Source: Chamaecyparis obtusa (taxonomy: Eukaryota; Streptophyta; Pinopsida; Cupressales; Cupressaceae). From it: DNA of 64,000 bases. Position 1 is the first letter of the stretch, and every line of letters starts with the position of its first letter. Shown in pieces: positions 11,810-22,748 of this stretch. The position numbers and the translations under genes are program-made. Location of the stretch: assembly GCA_027943335.1 (NCBI GenBank), contig BSBK01000963.1, forward strand, positions 2,279,001 to 2,343,000. The letters are read 5' to 3'. The notes beneath the pieces are model-generated. The model saw nothing but the letters and a program-made list of their open reading frames with translations. It searched no databases and was not told where the DNA came from.

Positions 11810-14022
11810 TAAGACAAGGACTCAAACCAATCAGAAAACCCTCCCAATGATCTCGCAAATAATCCAGAATCACCTCCAAACAATCCCCCACTTTCAGAAG
11901 ACCAACCAGTCTCAAACCCTCGACGTTTAGAGGATCTCATAGGAGACAATCTAAATCAACTTAGAGGATATCAGACCATATATGCCAATATCCTCACATT
12001 GTGCCCCATGTTTTCCACGTTGAACTCCATTATTGAAAACATGAAGAAACTTACAGAGCAACATAATGTTGCACTTCTTTGGCGTGATTCCATGCACGCC
12101 CAATTTGATGATGGGCTTGACTATGATCAATTTATGAACCTAAACATAACAAAACATGACATATGTAATCTTTTTGTGGATCCCAAAACCGGTTTAAAAG
12201 TGGACCCTAAAAAACTCAAGTTGTCAATTAAATGGTGCACAAATGATGCAATACGTGACAACTTTTGGGACCGCTAGTGGATGGTTTTTGATAGACCACC
12301 TCACAGCAATTTGGATGTCCCATTCTATTTCATAAAAAAATTGTATGCTAAATTTGTGCTTGGTCACAAGGTAAATTATTGGAGCATGAGACCGAACCAG
12401 GGTATAGGCTTAGGCGCTCCTCAGGACAGGCCATGGGCACACCGGGTGAAATCCTGCACATATGTCCCCCCCTCCCGAGATTTCACCACCTCCTCCAGTG
12501 TAGCATCCTGATATTATTGCTGAGGCCGGCTCACAAACTATTCGAGCCATTCACACCTTGAGTGATCTACTGGTTACACAGAGCGCAACATTGTTTACTA
12601 CTCGTGCTGATGCTTCTATCCCTTCCACATCCTCCACGAGCTCACATGTTTGTGTGCCCCACACTTGCATTATGCGCAAGAATCTATGCTTAGGTCCCCT
12701 GAATGATAGTGATGCCTATAACTACGTCTTCGAGGTGGATGATACTACACAACACACTATAGGCATTGAAGCACCTTATGAAGATGTGCATCAGGGGCAT
12801 ACAGAGCCATGGACTCCTACTGTTATGGTAAGGATAAAGAGTTCACTTGTTACATTGAATTTAATTTTAAACGTTCGTATTTTTAATAGAATTTTCTTAT
12901 AATGATTTACCACTTATGTTTTTTTATGTGTTACATTTATGTTCAATTGATGACAGAGGAGGAGATGGCACAGGTTGAAGGGTCCACACTTTCGGCCATA
13001 TCATTTGGCCTTGACACTTCCACGGTACATATGTTTTAATGTACTCTTTGGTTTCCTTGTGTTTTCTAATTTTTACGATCATCTTATTACATACTGATGC
13101 AGGTGTCACCAGTTGCCACTGGGGGGAAATGTAAGGGGGTTCAGGCGTCAGGCATTGACAAGGGGAAGGTAATTAAGTAATTTAGATTGTTTATGCATAC
13201 ATGTATACTTGTCAGTTGTGCATACTCATTTTTAATTTTCATGGTTTATTTGACAGAGGGTGGTGTCTAATGATGTCCTGAGACCCTTTCGCCATGATAG
13301 AGTCATAGGCATCTCAATTTGTAGTGATAGCCCCACAATACGTATATTTCTAAAGTTATTTATGTGTATTTTACTATCAAGTATATATAATATGATCAAG
13401 TCATGATTGTATGAAGTATCTGTTTGACTTTTGTAGGTCACCCCTGGTTTGAGGGAGGTAGAATACCAAGGGTTTGTATCGTTGATGACTCAGCTGACAT
13501 TTCCTGAAGAAAGTTCAACACATGTAAGTTTTAATGTTAATTTAGTTATTTTGTAAACATATATTTGCTACCGAGGATTTAACATTAAATAGTATAACTC
13601 GTAGATCAATCTCATGTTTGCAAACATATACAGGTCAGAGTCGACATTGGTGGCATTGTCCCTTCGCTACCAAAGACATATATTAGGTCTCACGTCCGCA
13701 TGAGGGGACAAAGAGGCGAGGTGCATGAGAGTTCAATTTTAGTTTTTTTAATTTATTATTGTTGATTATGATTTTGAATTTTTATTTTTTATTTGTAGAA
13801 ACCATATAAATTAAGTAATCTAACTTGGGGTTTCACTTTTGTGTTTGAATGCAGGATCCATCAAAGCCAAAAAGTACTTCAAAGAGGTTGCATTTTGATG
13901 ATCCACCAGTAGAATATGATGTCCTAGAAACATTTGTAGTTGAACTTCTTATTTTGAGATGTCATATGACACATTTTGAGATGGTGTATGCCACATTGTA
14001 TCTAGATATGTTGATTTTCTAA
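11810..14022 (+). pseudogene. Unrecognised multi-exon gene carried by the candidate DNA transposon
   Basis: I do not recognise the product. A Pro/Asn-rich start near 11812 leads into a frame that is open to a TAG at 12275-12277, then continues in frame to about 12480 (WMVFDRPPHSN, then YWSMRPNQG). After another frame change and a TAG near 12500, an open segment runs to 12827. Short exons with good splice borders follow: 12957-13024, 13103-13168, 13257-13341, 13437-13523, 13634-13720 and 13854-14022, the last ending in TAA. Most introns are 80-140 bases, start with GT and end with a pyrimidine-rich CAG or TAG. The regular GT/AG structure shows it evolved as a spliced gene, but the two stops and the frame change suggest this copy is broken. 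It sits between the left inverted repeat and the 357-bp array, so it may encode the transposase or a passenger protein. No catalytic motif is visible. Confidence 0.5.
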
Positions 14023-15177
14023 ATATGTACAGAATTATTGTTTATTTTGATATATATGAAACTTTATATTTGATCCAATTTGTTAATTGTATTTTCATTT
14101 TTTCATTGTTAGTATGTAAATATGCTTGTGTGTATGTACTCATGTGTAGGATTTATGCCTTAAGTATATTCAAGTACATTCTTCATAACCTAAATTCATG
14201 TGTATGGGCTTAAGTGAATTCATGTGTATGCTTTATAATCTATGTGCTACATGTATGCTTCATGACTTAAGAAAATTTATGTGTATGCTTTATGTGCTAC
14301 GTGTGTTCACATGTGTAATTCATCATTTAAGTGAATTCAAAATTTATGTGCTACATTATATTCATGTGTATCTGATGCTCTCAACCAAGCAAATCCTTCA
14401 AAGTTCACTTCACAAATTCGGTGATCACCTTGTCAAAACAACTCTTCTGCAATGTATCATGTTAGAACTCTATTATGCATGTCAAAGACACATCATTCCA
14501 TGAGAATCAGTAAGCGCATTCATGAAATGATGCTTCTACATCAAGATTTTGTCAAAATGTTATTGAGAAAATAATGACCTATCATTCTAGGTACCAAACC
14601 CTCCTTTCTAGGGTCTCTAGGCTAGGGCTTGTTCAAAAAGACTTGCAAATCTCTCTAGATCCCCCCAATGGATCTAACACATCCCTATGGACCCCAATAG
14701 CATAGATCCATCACAAAATATACTCATCCATTGGAGTATATGCTAGCAACAATGACTGGTGTTGCTTCATGCACCTTCAATCAACATTTACCACCATTTG
14801 TGGTCTCTCCACCACCATATATCCTACATATCCTTGCAACCAAACACTATTGTACAAGACACTAGTTAATTCCTTGCCTTCAAATGCCAATGAAATGATG
14901 CAATACGGACATGGAAGTGATAAAAAGATAATAGAAAATCAATTTACTCCATTTCAAATCACAGACACATTCCACAATGCATTCAAATGACCATCCTTGG
15001 TCTCTTTACATTTACCAATGACCCTTTATGGTCATTTCCCCATTTCCCTTGTAGCAGCAACATTTGTCCATTGTGGGCACAAACCGATGCTTCCATCATG
15101 TCTGGTTGGGTAGGTTTACCCTAGGAATGGTCTCACTTTGCCTCTTGACACACCAGAACGCTTGCCAACATACGCAA
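14023..15177. other. Non-coding segment between the spliced gene and the 357-bp array
   Basis: From about 14100 to 14380 there are loose repeats built from ATTCATGTGTATGCTTTA-like words. The remainder has no recognisable motif. It may be the 3' end and internal spacer of the candidate transposon. Confidence 0.4.
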
Positions 15178-18100
15178 TGGTGCTTAGTGCACCTTGGGGA
15201 CACTTTGGTCCGGCATGTTCGTGAACATTCTAGTGACTTAGTAATCAAAACAAGGTTGTCACTAGCATTTACCCGCCCAACTGGAGTTAATGGCGCAGTC
15301 CATTCAGTGCCAGGACGAACAGTTTGGAAGAAACCCAATGGTGCAACTTTCAATTGACCCTCACTGCAAGTTTTGGCATCAAGTGAGATTGGCGTGCCAA
15401 ATTCAAACAAATTTGAATCTCCCAAAATAGAGAGAGGTTATTGTAGGCCTCAAAAACAAGGTCCTGTAGCATCTCACAGTTCGCTGATACCTCTCACAGG
15501 GTCCGAGATACGAGCCTCGAAAAATTGCTACCCAATCGTGCTTAGTGCACCTTGGGGACACTTTGGTCTGGCATGGTCACAAACGTTCTAGTGACTCAGT
15601 GGTCAAAACGGGCTTGTCACTGCGTTTACCCGCCCAACCAGAGCTAATGGTGCAGTCCATTTGGTGTCAGGACAAATGGTTTGGAAGAAACCCAGTGGTG
15701 CAACTTTCAACTGACCCTCATGCAAGTTTTGGCATCAAGCGATATTGGCGTGCCAATTCAAACAAATTTGAATCTCCCAAAATGGAGATAGGTTATTGTA
15801 GGCCCTAGAAACATGGTCCTGTAGCATCTCATAGTTTGTCGATAACTCTCACGAGGTCTGAGATACGAGCCTCGAAAGATCGTTGCCCAATCATGCTTAG
15901 TGCAGCTTGGGGACACTTTGGTCCGGCATGTTCACGAATGTTCTAGTGACTCTGTGGTCGAAACAGGGTTGTCACTAGCGTTTACCCGCCTACCCAGAGC
16001 TAATGGCGCAGTCCATTTGGTGCCAGGACGAACAGTTTGGAAGAAACCTAGTGGTGCAACTTTCAACTAACCCTCACTGCAAGCTTTGGCATCAAGTGAG
16101 GTTGGCATGCCAAATTTAAAAAAAATTGAATCTCCCAGAATGGAGAGAGGTTATTGTAGGCTTTGAAAACATGGTCATGTTGCATCTCATGGTTCACTGA
16201 TACCTCTCATGGGGTCTGAGATACAAGCCTCGAAAGATTGCTTCACAATCGTGCTTAGTGCACCTTGGGGACACTTTGGTTCGGCATTTTCGCGAATGCT
16301 CTAGTGACTCTATGGTCAAAAAGGGGTTGTCACTAGTGTTTACCCGCCCAACTGGAGCTAATGGCCCAGACCATTTGGTGTCAGGACGAACGGTTTGGAA
16401 GAAACCTAGTGGTTCAACTTTCAACTGACCTTCACTGCAAGTTTTGGCATCAAGTGAGATTGGCATGCCAAATTAAAAAAAAATTGAATCTCCTAGAATG
16501 AAGAGAGGTTATTGTAGCCCTCAGAAACACAGTCATGTATCATCTCACGGTTCACCAATACCTCTCACAAGGTCTGAGACACAAGCCTTGAAAGATCATT
16601 GCCCAATTGTGCTTAGTGCACCTTCAAGACACTTTGGTCTGGCATGTTCGCAAATGTTCTAGTGATTCTATGGTCGAAACGGGGTTGTCATTAGCGTTTA
16701 CCCACCCAACCGAAGCTAATGGCACAGTCCATTTAGTGTCAGGACAAACGGTTTGGAAGAAACCTAGTGGTGCAACTTGTAACTAACCCTCACTGCAAGT
16801 TTTGGCATCAAACAAGATTAGCGTGCGAAATTCAAACAAATTCGAATCTCCCATAATGGAGAGAGGTTATTGAAGGCCTCAGAAAAATGGTCTTGTAGCA
16901 TCTCACGGTTTGTTGATACCTCTCATGGGGTCTGAGTACGAGCCTCGAAAGATTGTTGCCCAAACGTGCTTAGTGCACCTTGGGGACACTTTGGTCCAGC
17001 ATGTTCGTGAACGTTCTAGTGACTCTGTGATTGAAATAGAGTTGTCACTAGCATTTATCCGCCCAAGCAGAGCTAATGGCCCAGACCATTCGGTGCCAGG
17101 ATGAACAGTTTGGAAGAAACCCAGTGGTGCAACTTTCAACTGACCCTCACTACAAGTTTTGGCATCAAGCGATATTGGTGTGCCAAATTTGAACAAATTC
17201 AAATCTCCCAAAATGGAGATAGGTTATTGTAGGGCTTAGAAACATGGTCCTGTAGCATCTCACAGTTCACCAAAACCTTTCACGAGGTCCAAGAAATGAG
17301 CCTTGAAAGATCTTTGCCCAATCGTGCTTAGTGCACCTTGGGGACACTTTGGTCCGGCATGTTCACGAACGTTCTAGTGACTCTATGGTTGAAACAGGGT
17401 TGTCACTAGCATTTACCCACCCAACCAGAGCTAATGGCACAGTCCATTCAGTGTCAAGATGAACAGTTTGGAAGAAACCCAGTGGTGCAACTTTCAACTG
17501 ACCTTCACTGCAAGCTTTGGCATCAAGCGAGATTGGCGTGCCAAATTCAAACAAATTTGAATCTCCCAGAATAGAGAAAGGTTATTGTAGGCCTCAAAAA
17601 TATGGTCATATAACATCTCACGGTTCACCAATACCTCTCATGGGGTCTGAGATACAAGCCTCGAAAGATCGCTTCCCAATCATGCTTAGTGCACCTTGGG
17701 GACACATTGGTCCGACATTTTCGTGAACGTTCTAGTGACTCTTTGGTCAAAATGGGGTTGTCACTAGCATTTACCCACCCAACCAGAGCTAATGGCCCAA
17801 ACCATTCGGTGTCAGGATGAACGGTTTGGAAGAAACCCAATGGTTCAACTTTCAACTGACCCTCACTGCAAGTTTTGGCATCAAGCGAGATTGGCATGCC
17901 AAATTCAAATAAATTTGAATCTCCCAGAACAGAGAGAGGTTATTGTAGCCCTCAAAAACACAGTCCATATCACCTCACAGTTCACCAATACCTCTCACAA
18001 GGTCTAAGATACGATCCTCAAAAGATTGCTGCCCAATCGTGCTTAATGCACCTTCAAGACACTTTGGTTCGGCATGTTCGCAAATGTTATAGTGACTCTA

Positions 18101-18951
18101 TGGATGAAACAAGGTTGTCACTAGCGTTTACCCACCCAACTGGAGCTAATGGCGCAGTCCATTCAGTGTCAAGATGAATGGTTTAGAAGAAACCCAGTGG
18201 TGCAACTTGTAACTGACCGTCACTGCAAGTTTTGGCATCAAATGAGATTAGCGTGCCAAATTCAAACAAATTTGAATCTCCCAGAATGGAGAAAAGTTAT
18301 TGTAGGCCTTAGAAACACGGTCATGTAACATCTCACGATTTTTCGATATCTCTCATGGGGTTTGAGATACGAGCCTTGAAAGATCATTGTCCAATCGTGC
18401 TTAGTGCACCTTGGGGACACTTTGGTTCGGCATGTTCGCGAATGTTCTAGTGACTTTGTGATCGAAACGAGGTTGTCACTAGCATTTACCCACCCAATCG
18501 GAGCTAATGGCCCAAACCATTCGGTGTCAGGACAAACGGTTTGGAAGAAACCCAGTGGTGCAACTTTCAACTGACCCTCACTGCAAGTTTTGGCATCAAG
18601 CGATATTAGTGTGCCAAATTTAAACAAATACGAATCTCCCAGAACGGAGAGAGGTTATTGTAGGCCATAGAAACATGGTCATGTAGCATCTCATGGTTCG
18701 TCGATACCTCTCATGGGGTCTGAGAAACGAGCCTGAAAAGATCATTTCTCAATCGTGCTTAGTGCACCTTGGGGACACTTTGGTCCGGCATGTTCGCAAA
18801 CGTTCTAGTGACTCTGTAGTCGAAACAGGGTTGTCACTAACATTTACCCACACAACCGGAGCTAATGGCCTAGACCATTCGGTGCCAGGACAAACGGTTT
18901 GGAAGAAACCTAGTGGTGCAAATTTCAACTGACCCTCACTGCAAGTTTTGG
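15178..18951. repeat. Tandem array of about 10.6 copies of a 357-bp unit
   Basis: The landmark GTGCTTAGTGCACC recurs near 15181, 15540, 15894, 16252, 16611, 16968, 17325, 17682, 18040, 18397 and 18756, with spacings of 354-359 (mode 357). Each unit carries the same order of blocks: GGGGACACTTTGGTCCGGCA, TTGTCACTAGC, GTTTGGAAGAAACC, GACCCTCACTGCAAG, TTTTGGCATCAAG, GAGAGGTTATTGTAG, and ATACGAGCCTCGAAAGATC. Copies differ at scattered sites. The array ends sharply inside a unit after GCAAGTTTTGG near 18951. Long frames occur on both strands because the unit has few stops and a length near 3 x 119. I interpret this as a satellite-like array inside a DNA element and do not call the frames as genes. 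Confidence 0.93.
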
Positions 18952-19143
18952 TAGACTACTACTCCCCATAGTGAGATCCAAAAAGGTGATGCAAAAACCT
19001 TTGATAATAGAGAAATTCCAACCAAGAAGGGGGAACAAGTGATTTTTTGTCTTTTACAATTGCAATCCCATGATATTCTCTGAGAAAAATGTGCTTCTCG
19101 GACTGAGGGACCTATAGAATAAAATTTTTCTTTTCAATGTCAG

Positions 19144-19189
19144 TCAAAGAATCGGATATTTGAAATATCCTGCTCAAATTTTGTCAGAA

Positions 19190-19232
<43 letters not shown>

Positions 19233-19500
19233 ATTAGGTATTATTGAACATATAATATAAATATTTTAATAAATATTTAATACTAATATTATACTATTAT
19301 ACAATAGAGAAATAAATAATAATAATATAATACAATACTAATATAAAAATTTATATAATACTAATCCTATGCTATTATCATTTAATATTAATTTAAAAAA
19401 ATAAAATTTGTAATATATAACTTAAAATTGAAAAAAGTAGTCAAGTTGAAATGTTAAATTGGGTGGGAGATATCGGATATCCGATTAGGCTTGGTATTTG
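19144..19500 (-). repeat. Right terminal inverted repeat region of the candidate DNA transposon
   Basis: Inverted counterparts of the left-end blocks lie at 19144-19175 and 19471-19500. They are separated by a CT microsatellite and about 200 bases of AT-rich sequence, so this end appears expanded relative to the left end. Confidence 0.5.
19190..19231. repeat. (CT)n microsatellite
   Basis: About 20 CT dinucleotides with one interruption, followed directly by AT-rich DNA. It lies inside the right end of the candidate transposon. Confidence 0.95.
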
Positions 19501-19520
19501 CCTTGGGCAATGCCAAACGT

Positions 19521-20815
19521 CAATGGTCAACCCAAAAGACGTGTTCACCATAGTTGCTTTGATCTCCAGACTTCGACCATGTAGCTAACGACCTTTTTTT
19601 TCACCTGAAATTGATGAAACAAAAAGGGTTTCTTAAAGACATTATCAGCTTTCCATCAATATAATTGCTGTCAAATTTTGAGTTCAGTAAGTAATTATTA
19701 CTTTTTTTTTTAATTGAGTTATCTTTAAAGTCCTAATTGACATACTCATTGAAAAACAACTATAACTTTCAAATGGTTTAACCTTTTTGAAATCCAAAAC
19801 ATGTGTCACATTCTATGCTTCACCTACTATAAGAAAAAAAATAGTTTTCAATTTTGTAAAGTTTAGAAATAGTTAAGGTGGTCAGACACGAGATTTTTTT
19901 AATTCTAAATAAGTTTTAGCAGAAAATTCATAATTAATTATTTGGTAAAAAATTACACAAAAATATGCGTCACATTCGAGCATGTGTCTACTACTTATAT
20001 CTAGAATCTTGTGAAAATATATCATCATTTGATTGTAATTAAGGTGGTCAGACATACACATACTTTTTATATTTTTCCTGAAATTTTCATACTACTGCAT
20101 TGAGATCTAAAAGTTTGAACAATTAGATTAATTTTTTTTGAGACAAGGGCTAGTAGTTTAGAAACTACATTGATTCTATTCTTAGAAATTTTTCACATAA
20201 GGTTGATAAGATGTTTAACTTTTTACGTCAAGTTGATTAACCCTGATTTTCTATTTTTCATTGCCACTTAAGGCCATAGTTTGGTATACCATGATCCTGC
20301 ACATACCCATAATGAGGATTTTATACAATCTCCCTACAAATTTCTTGAGTGCAATAGCAAGTCAAGATCCTTTGTCCCCACTATAACCCTAATAAAGCTC
20401 CTTAATATTTTGAAATCATCCTTAACAAATGTCAGTTGTTACCAATCACGTCCTCCCCAAATAGAACCATGAGTCAACACATAATGAAACACTCTTGCAC
20501 CAAATTAGTAGGACACTAGACACAATAGAGAATATGAAAAACTCATACAAAGAGCCTCCTTTGAAATAAGATGAATAAAATCCCTCTCTGAAATAGACCT
20601 TGATGTAGTGATGGTTGTTCGATGCAGTCATAATTTACTAAGCCTCTAGCCATAAATCCCACAAACTTTCATCTTTATTTTCTAATTCCCAAAGGTAGAG
20701 CTAGTCCTCTTCTTCGTCATCACTTGAATCATAATCATAATCATTCTCACCATTGCCTAAAAAATATATAGTTTATATATTAATAATAATAATCTACAAC
20801 AACATCAAGAACCAT
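19521..20815. other. Unassigned flank right of the candidate transposon
   Basis: AT-rich sequence with no recognisable gene. The segment 20283-20310 (GTATACCATGATCCTGCACA) is an inverted copy of 11379-11408, discussed as a possible outer inverted repeat. Confidence 0.35.
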
Positions 20816-21013
20816 CAAAATGAAAGGAGCTTCACTTTGGTGTAGGTTAGAAACATGCTTGTAGGGTTAGAAGAGGAATCACCTACCATTGGATCTACAT
20901 AAGATACCTAAGTTTGAAAAACATTAAGTAATCACAAATCATAGTCTTTAGTAACCACAAAGGTAGCAAAGTCTCAACAAAAGTAATTCCAAGAGGAGGC
21001 ACTATACAAAAGG
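20816..21013 (-). pseudogene. 5' fragment of a LINE ORF1 copy
   Basis: This segment repeats 11180-11380 at lower identity. Shared blocks include GGAGCTTCACTTTGGTGTAG, GGGTTAGAAGAGGA and CCAAGAGGAGGCA. On the minus strand it begins MPPLGITFVET, paralleling MPPLGIDFVQT of the copy near 11370. No DUF4283-like or zinc knuckle region follows, so only the N-terminal region remains. Confidence 0.6.
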
Positions 21014-22748
21014 AATTTATACTGATGGTCCCAACCAGTGCTAAGAGGGGAGGGGTGAATCAACACCCACTAAAATTATGATATCTATTAATTATTACTG
21101 CATGCAAAATAGATCTTATAAAAGAAATAACTAACACAAGACCACGACAACATAAAACACCAGATATATCTCATGGAAACTCAAAATGGGAGAAAACCAC
21201 AGTGTGAGTAGAACTCAAAAATTTTGCGCTCTTCTGAAGTGCGCCCTGTGAAAAGCCTTCCATGTTAAGGGATTACAAACACATTGTTAGATGTGATCTA
21301 GTGAAGGGATTTAAAATAAGGCTTGTTAAAGCTTGCCTTGTTAGAGGACTTTAGAAAATCTACTAGATGTCAACCAGTTAAGGGATTTGATACAAATTGG
21401 GACTTGTTAATGTCCACCCAAATACTGGGATTTGACTATTACAATTATAAGAGGGTAATAGAGGGGTTGATCCTTTGAGATGGATTTGCTGAGCCTAATA
21501 AGATCACTGTTTTATCCACTGAGAGTCATCACCGAGCACCACAAGTATGCTCTCTTCAGGTTGTAGCACTTCCTTGCACTCTCTTCTCTTTTTCTTCTTC
21601 TCTTCTCCTTTTCCCTTACCATACCTTTGATCAGCGTATAGTTTCACTCTTTCCCTTTGACAGAATGAAGGAAAATGATTTTCTTTGTAGACTAAAAAAT
21701 AAATAGAATTCCTACCGAGTGTGGGACAAATCTTCCCGCTCTTTGTTGTTGCAATCTCTGTGAATATCTCCTTTTGATCCATCATCCAGTCGTGTCTCAT
21801 TAATGAGAGGAAACATCAGATACATGACACAAGCTTTCCCTTAACAAAAGATCTGCCATTCAGTCGTGTTTCAGTTTTGTAAAGGAAACAATAGATACAT
21901 GTCACATGATTTCCCTTAGACAAAATTCTGCCATGATTTGTGTAATAAATCCTTCAACTGTACCTTTCACTTGTCTTTTCTGTAACAAAAAATTCTTCGT
22001 GACTTGGGCAAAAAATCTAGGTGGAAGAGATAAGTGTCTGTCAACTGTGTTCTTCATCGGTCTTAATGATATCTCACCGATCAGTGATCGGTTTACACCC
22101 TTTCTTATGCAATGTTCAGGTTTCTATCTTCACCTATCACTTCATTGCGCTCTATCTATACTAAACACTGCTCCAGTTAATGACTTATATACTTATTGGT
22201 CACTGCTCCAGTTAGTGACTTCACCAGTCGCTTCTCTGAGCAATAAGTACATTGCTGCTCATCACCATGTCATCGGTCACCAGTTTTCTAAATAGTAACT
22301 CTTGTCACCTGTTCCCTACGATTTGGACATTGCTAGCTTAGACAATAATGACATCAATGAAAAAACCACTTTACCATTTATCAGTTGCATCCTTACCGGT
22401 CATGCCAACATATACTATCTCCTTGGAAATTTCTCGACTCCAATAATAGGTTAATATACATATCCCTAATTAACCCACAAGAGAAGATACAAGTAATAGT
22501 TTTGATTGGTAGAGGAGGTTAGATTATGTTGGAGTAAATTCGACGTTGAGGAAGAGGAGTGAAGAACTTATATGGTGAAGAAGGATGGTGAAATTCTAGC
22601 TAGATGTTGGAAGAGGTGAAGGAACAAGTATAGTATGCTCCTAATGCAATGATGGAGTTTGCCACAAGTTGTTCAAAACTTGAAAGGATGGTTCTATTAT
22701 CCAACTCCATTTTGTGAGTGCATGCTCACAAACTTCTTACTTGGTGTG
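21014..22748. other. Unassigned repeat-like intergenic region
   Basis: Most of this stretch has no recognisable protein. It contains a local tandem duplication (21782-21934) and small repeats of CACTGCTCCAGTTA near 22168-22215. A reading frame at 21906-22295 shows no family motif, so I do not call it a gene. Confidence 0.35.
21782..21934. repeat. Tandem duplication, two copies of about 75 bp
   Basis: The blocks CAGTCGTGT, GGAAACA, AGATACATG and TTTCCCTTA recur in the same order in 21782-21856 and 21857-21934. The copies differ by about a fifth of positions, which suggests an old duplication. Confidence 0.7.

Larger units (their letters stand above)
11500..19520. mobile_element. Candidate DNA transposon (about 8 kb) with terminal inverted repeats and an internal 357-bp array
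   Basis: The left segment around 11522-11543 (CAAGCCTAATAGGATATCCG) is matched in inverted orientation around 19471-19493, where ATCGGATATCCGATTAGGCT is seen. The similarity extends outward through a GCCAAAAGCC-like block. It also extends inward: the left CATATCCGATTTTCT near 11650-11664 pairs with AGAATCGGATATTTG near 19150-19165. Between the ends lie a spliced gene (about 11810-14022), a non-coding stretch, the tandem array (15178-18951), and a CT/AT-rich tail. No CACTA terminus or clear target-site duplication was found, so the superfamily is unknown. A larger element using an outer inverted pair (11379-11408 with 20283-20310) is possible. Confidence 0.55.

Noticed and set aside
15096..18932. 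Many 60-121 residue open frames on both strands within the 357-bp array
   Set aside because: They repeat once per unit and lie on both strands, and no start, splice or family motif supports them; they follow from a stop-poor repeat unit.
15178..18951. CRISPR array
   Set aside because: The repeat is a contiguous 357-bp unit without short repeats and unique spacers, and the DNA is plant nuclear.
11500..19520. CACTA-type (En/Spm) transposon
   Set aside because: No CACTA or CACTG terminus with three-base duplication was found at either end, so the superfamily is left open.
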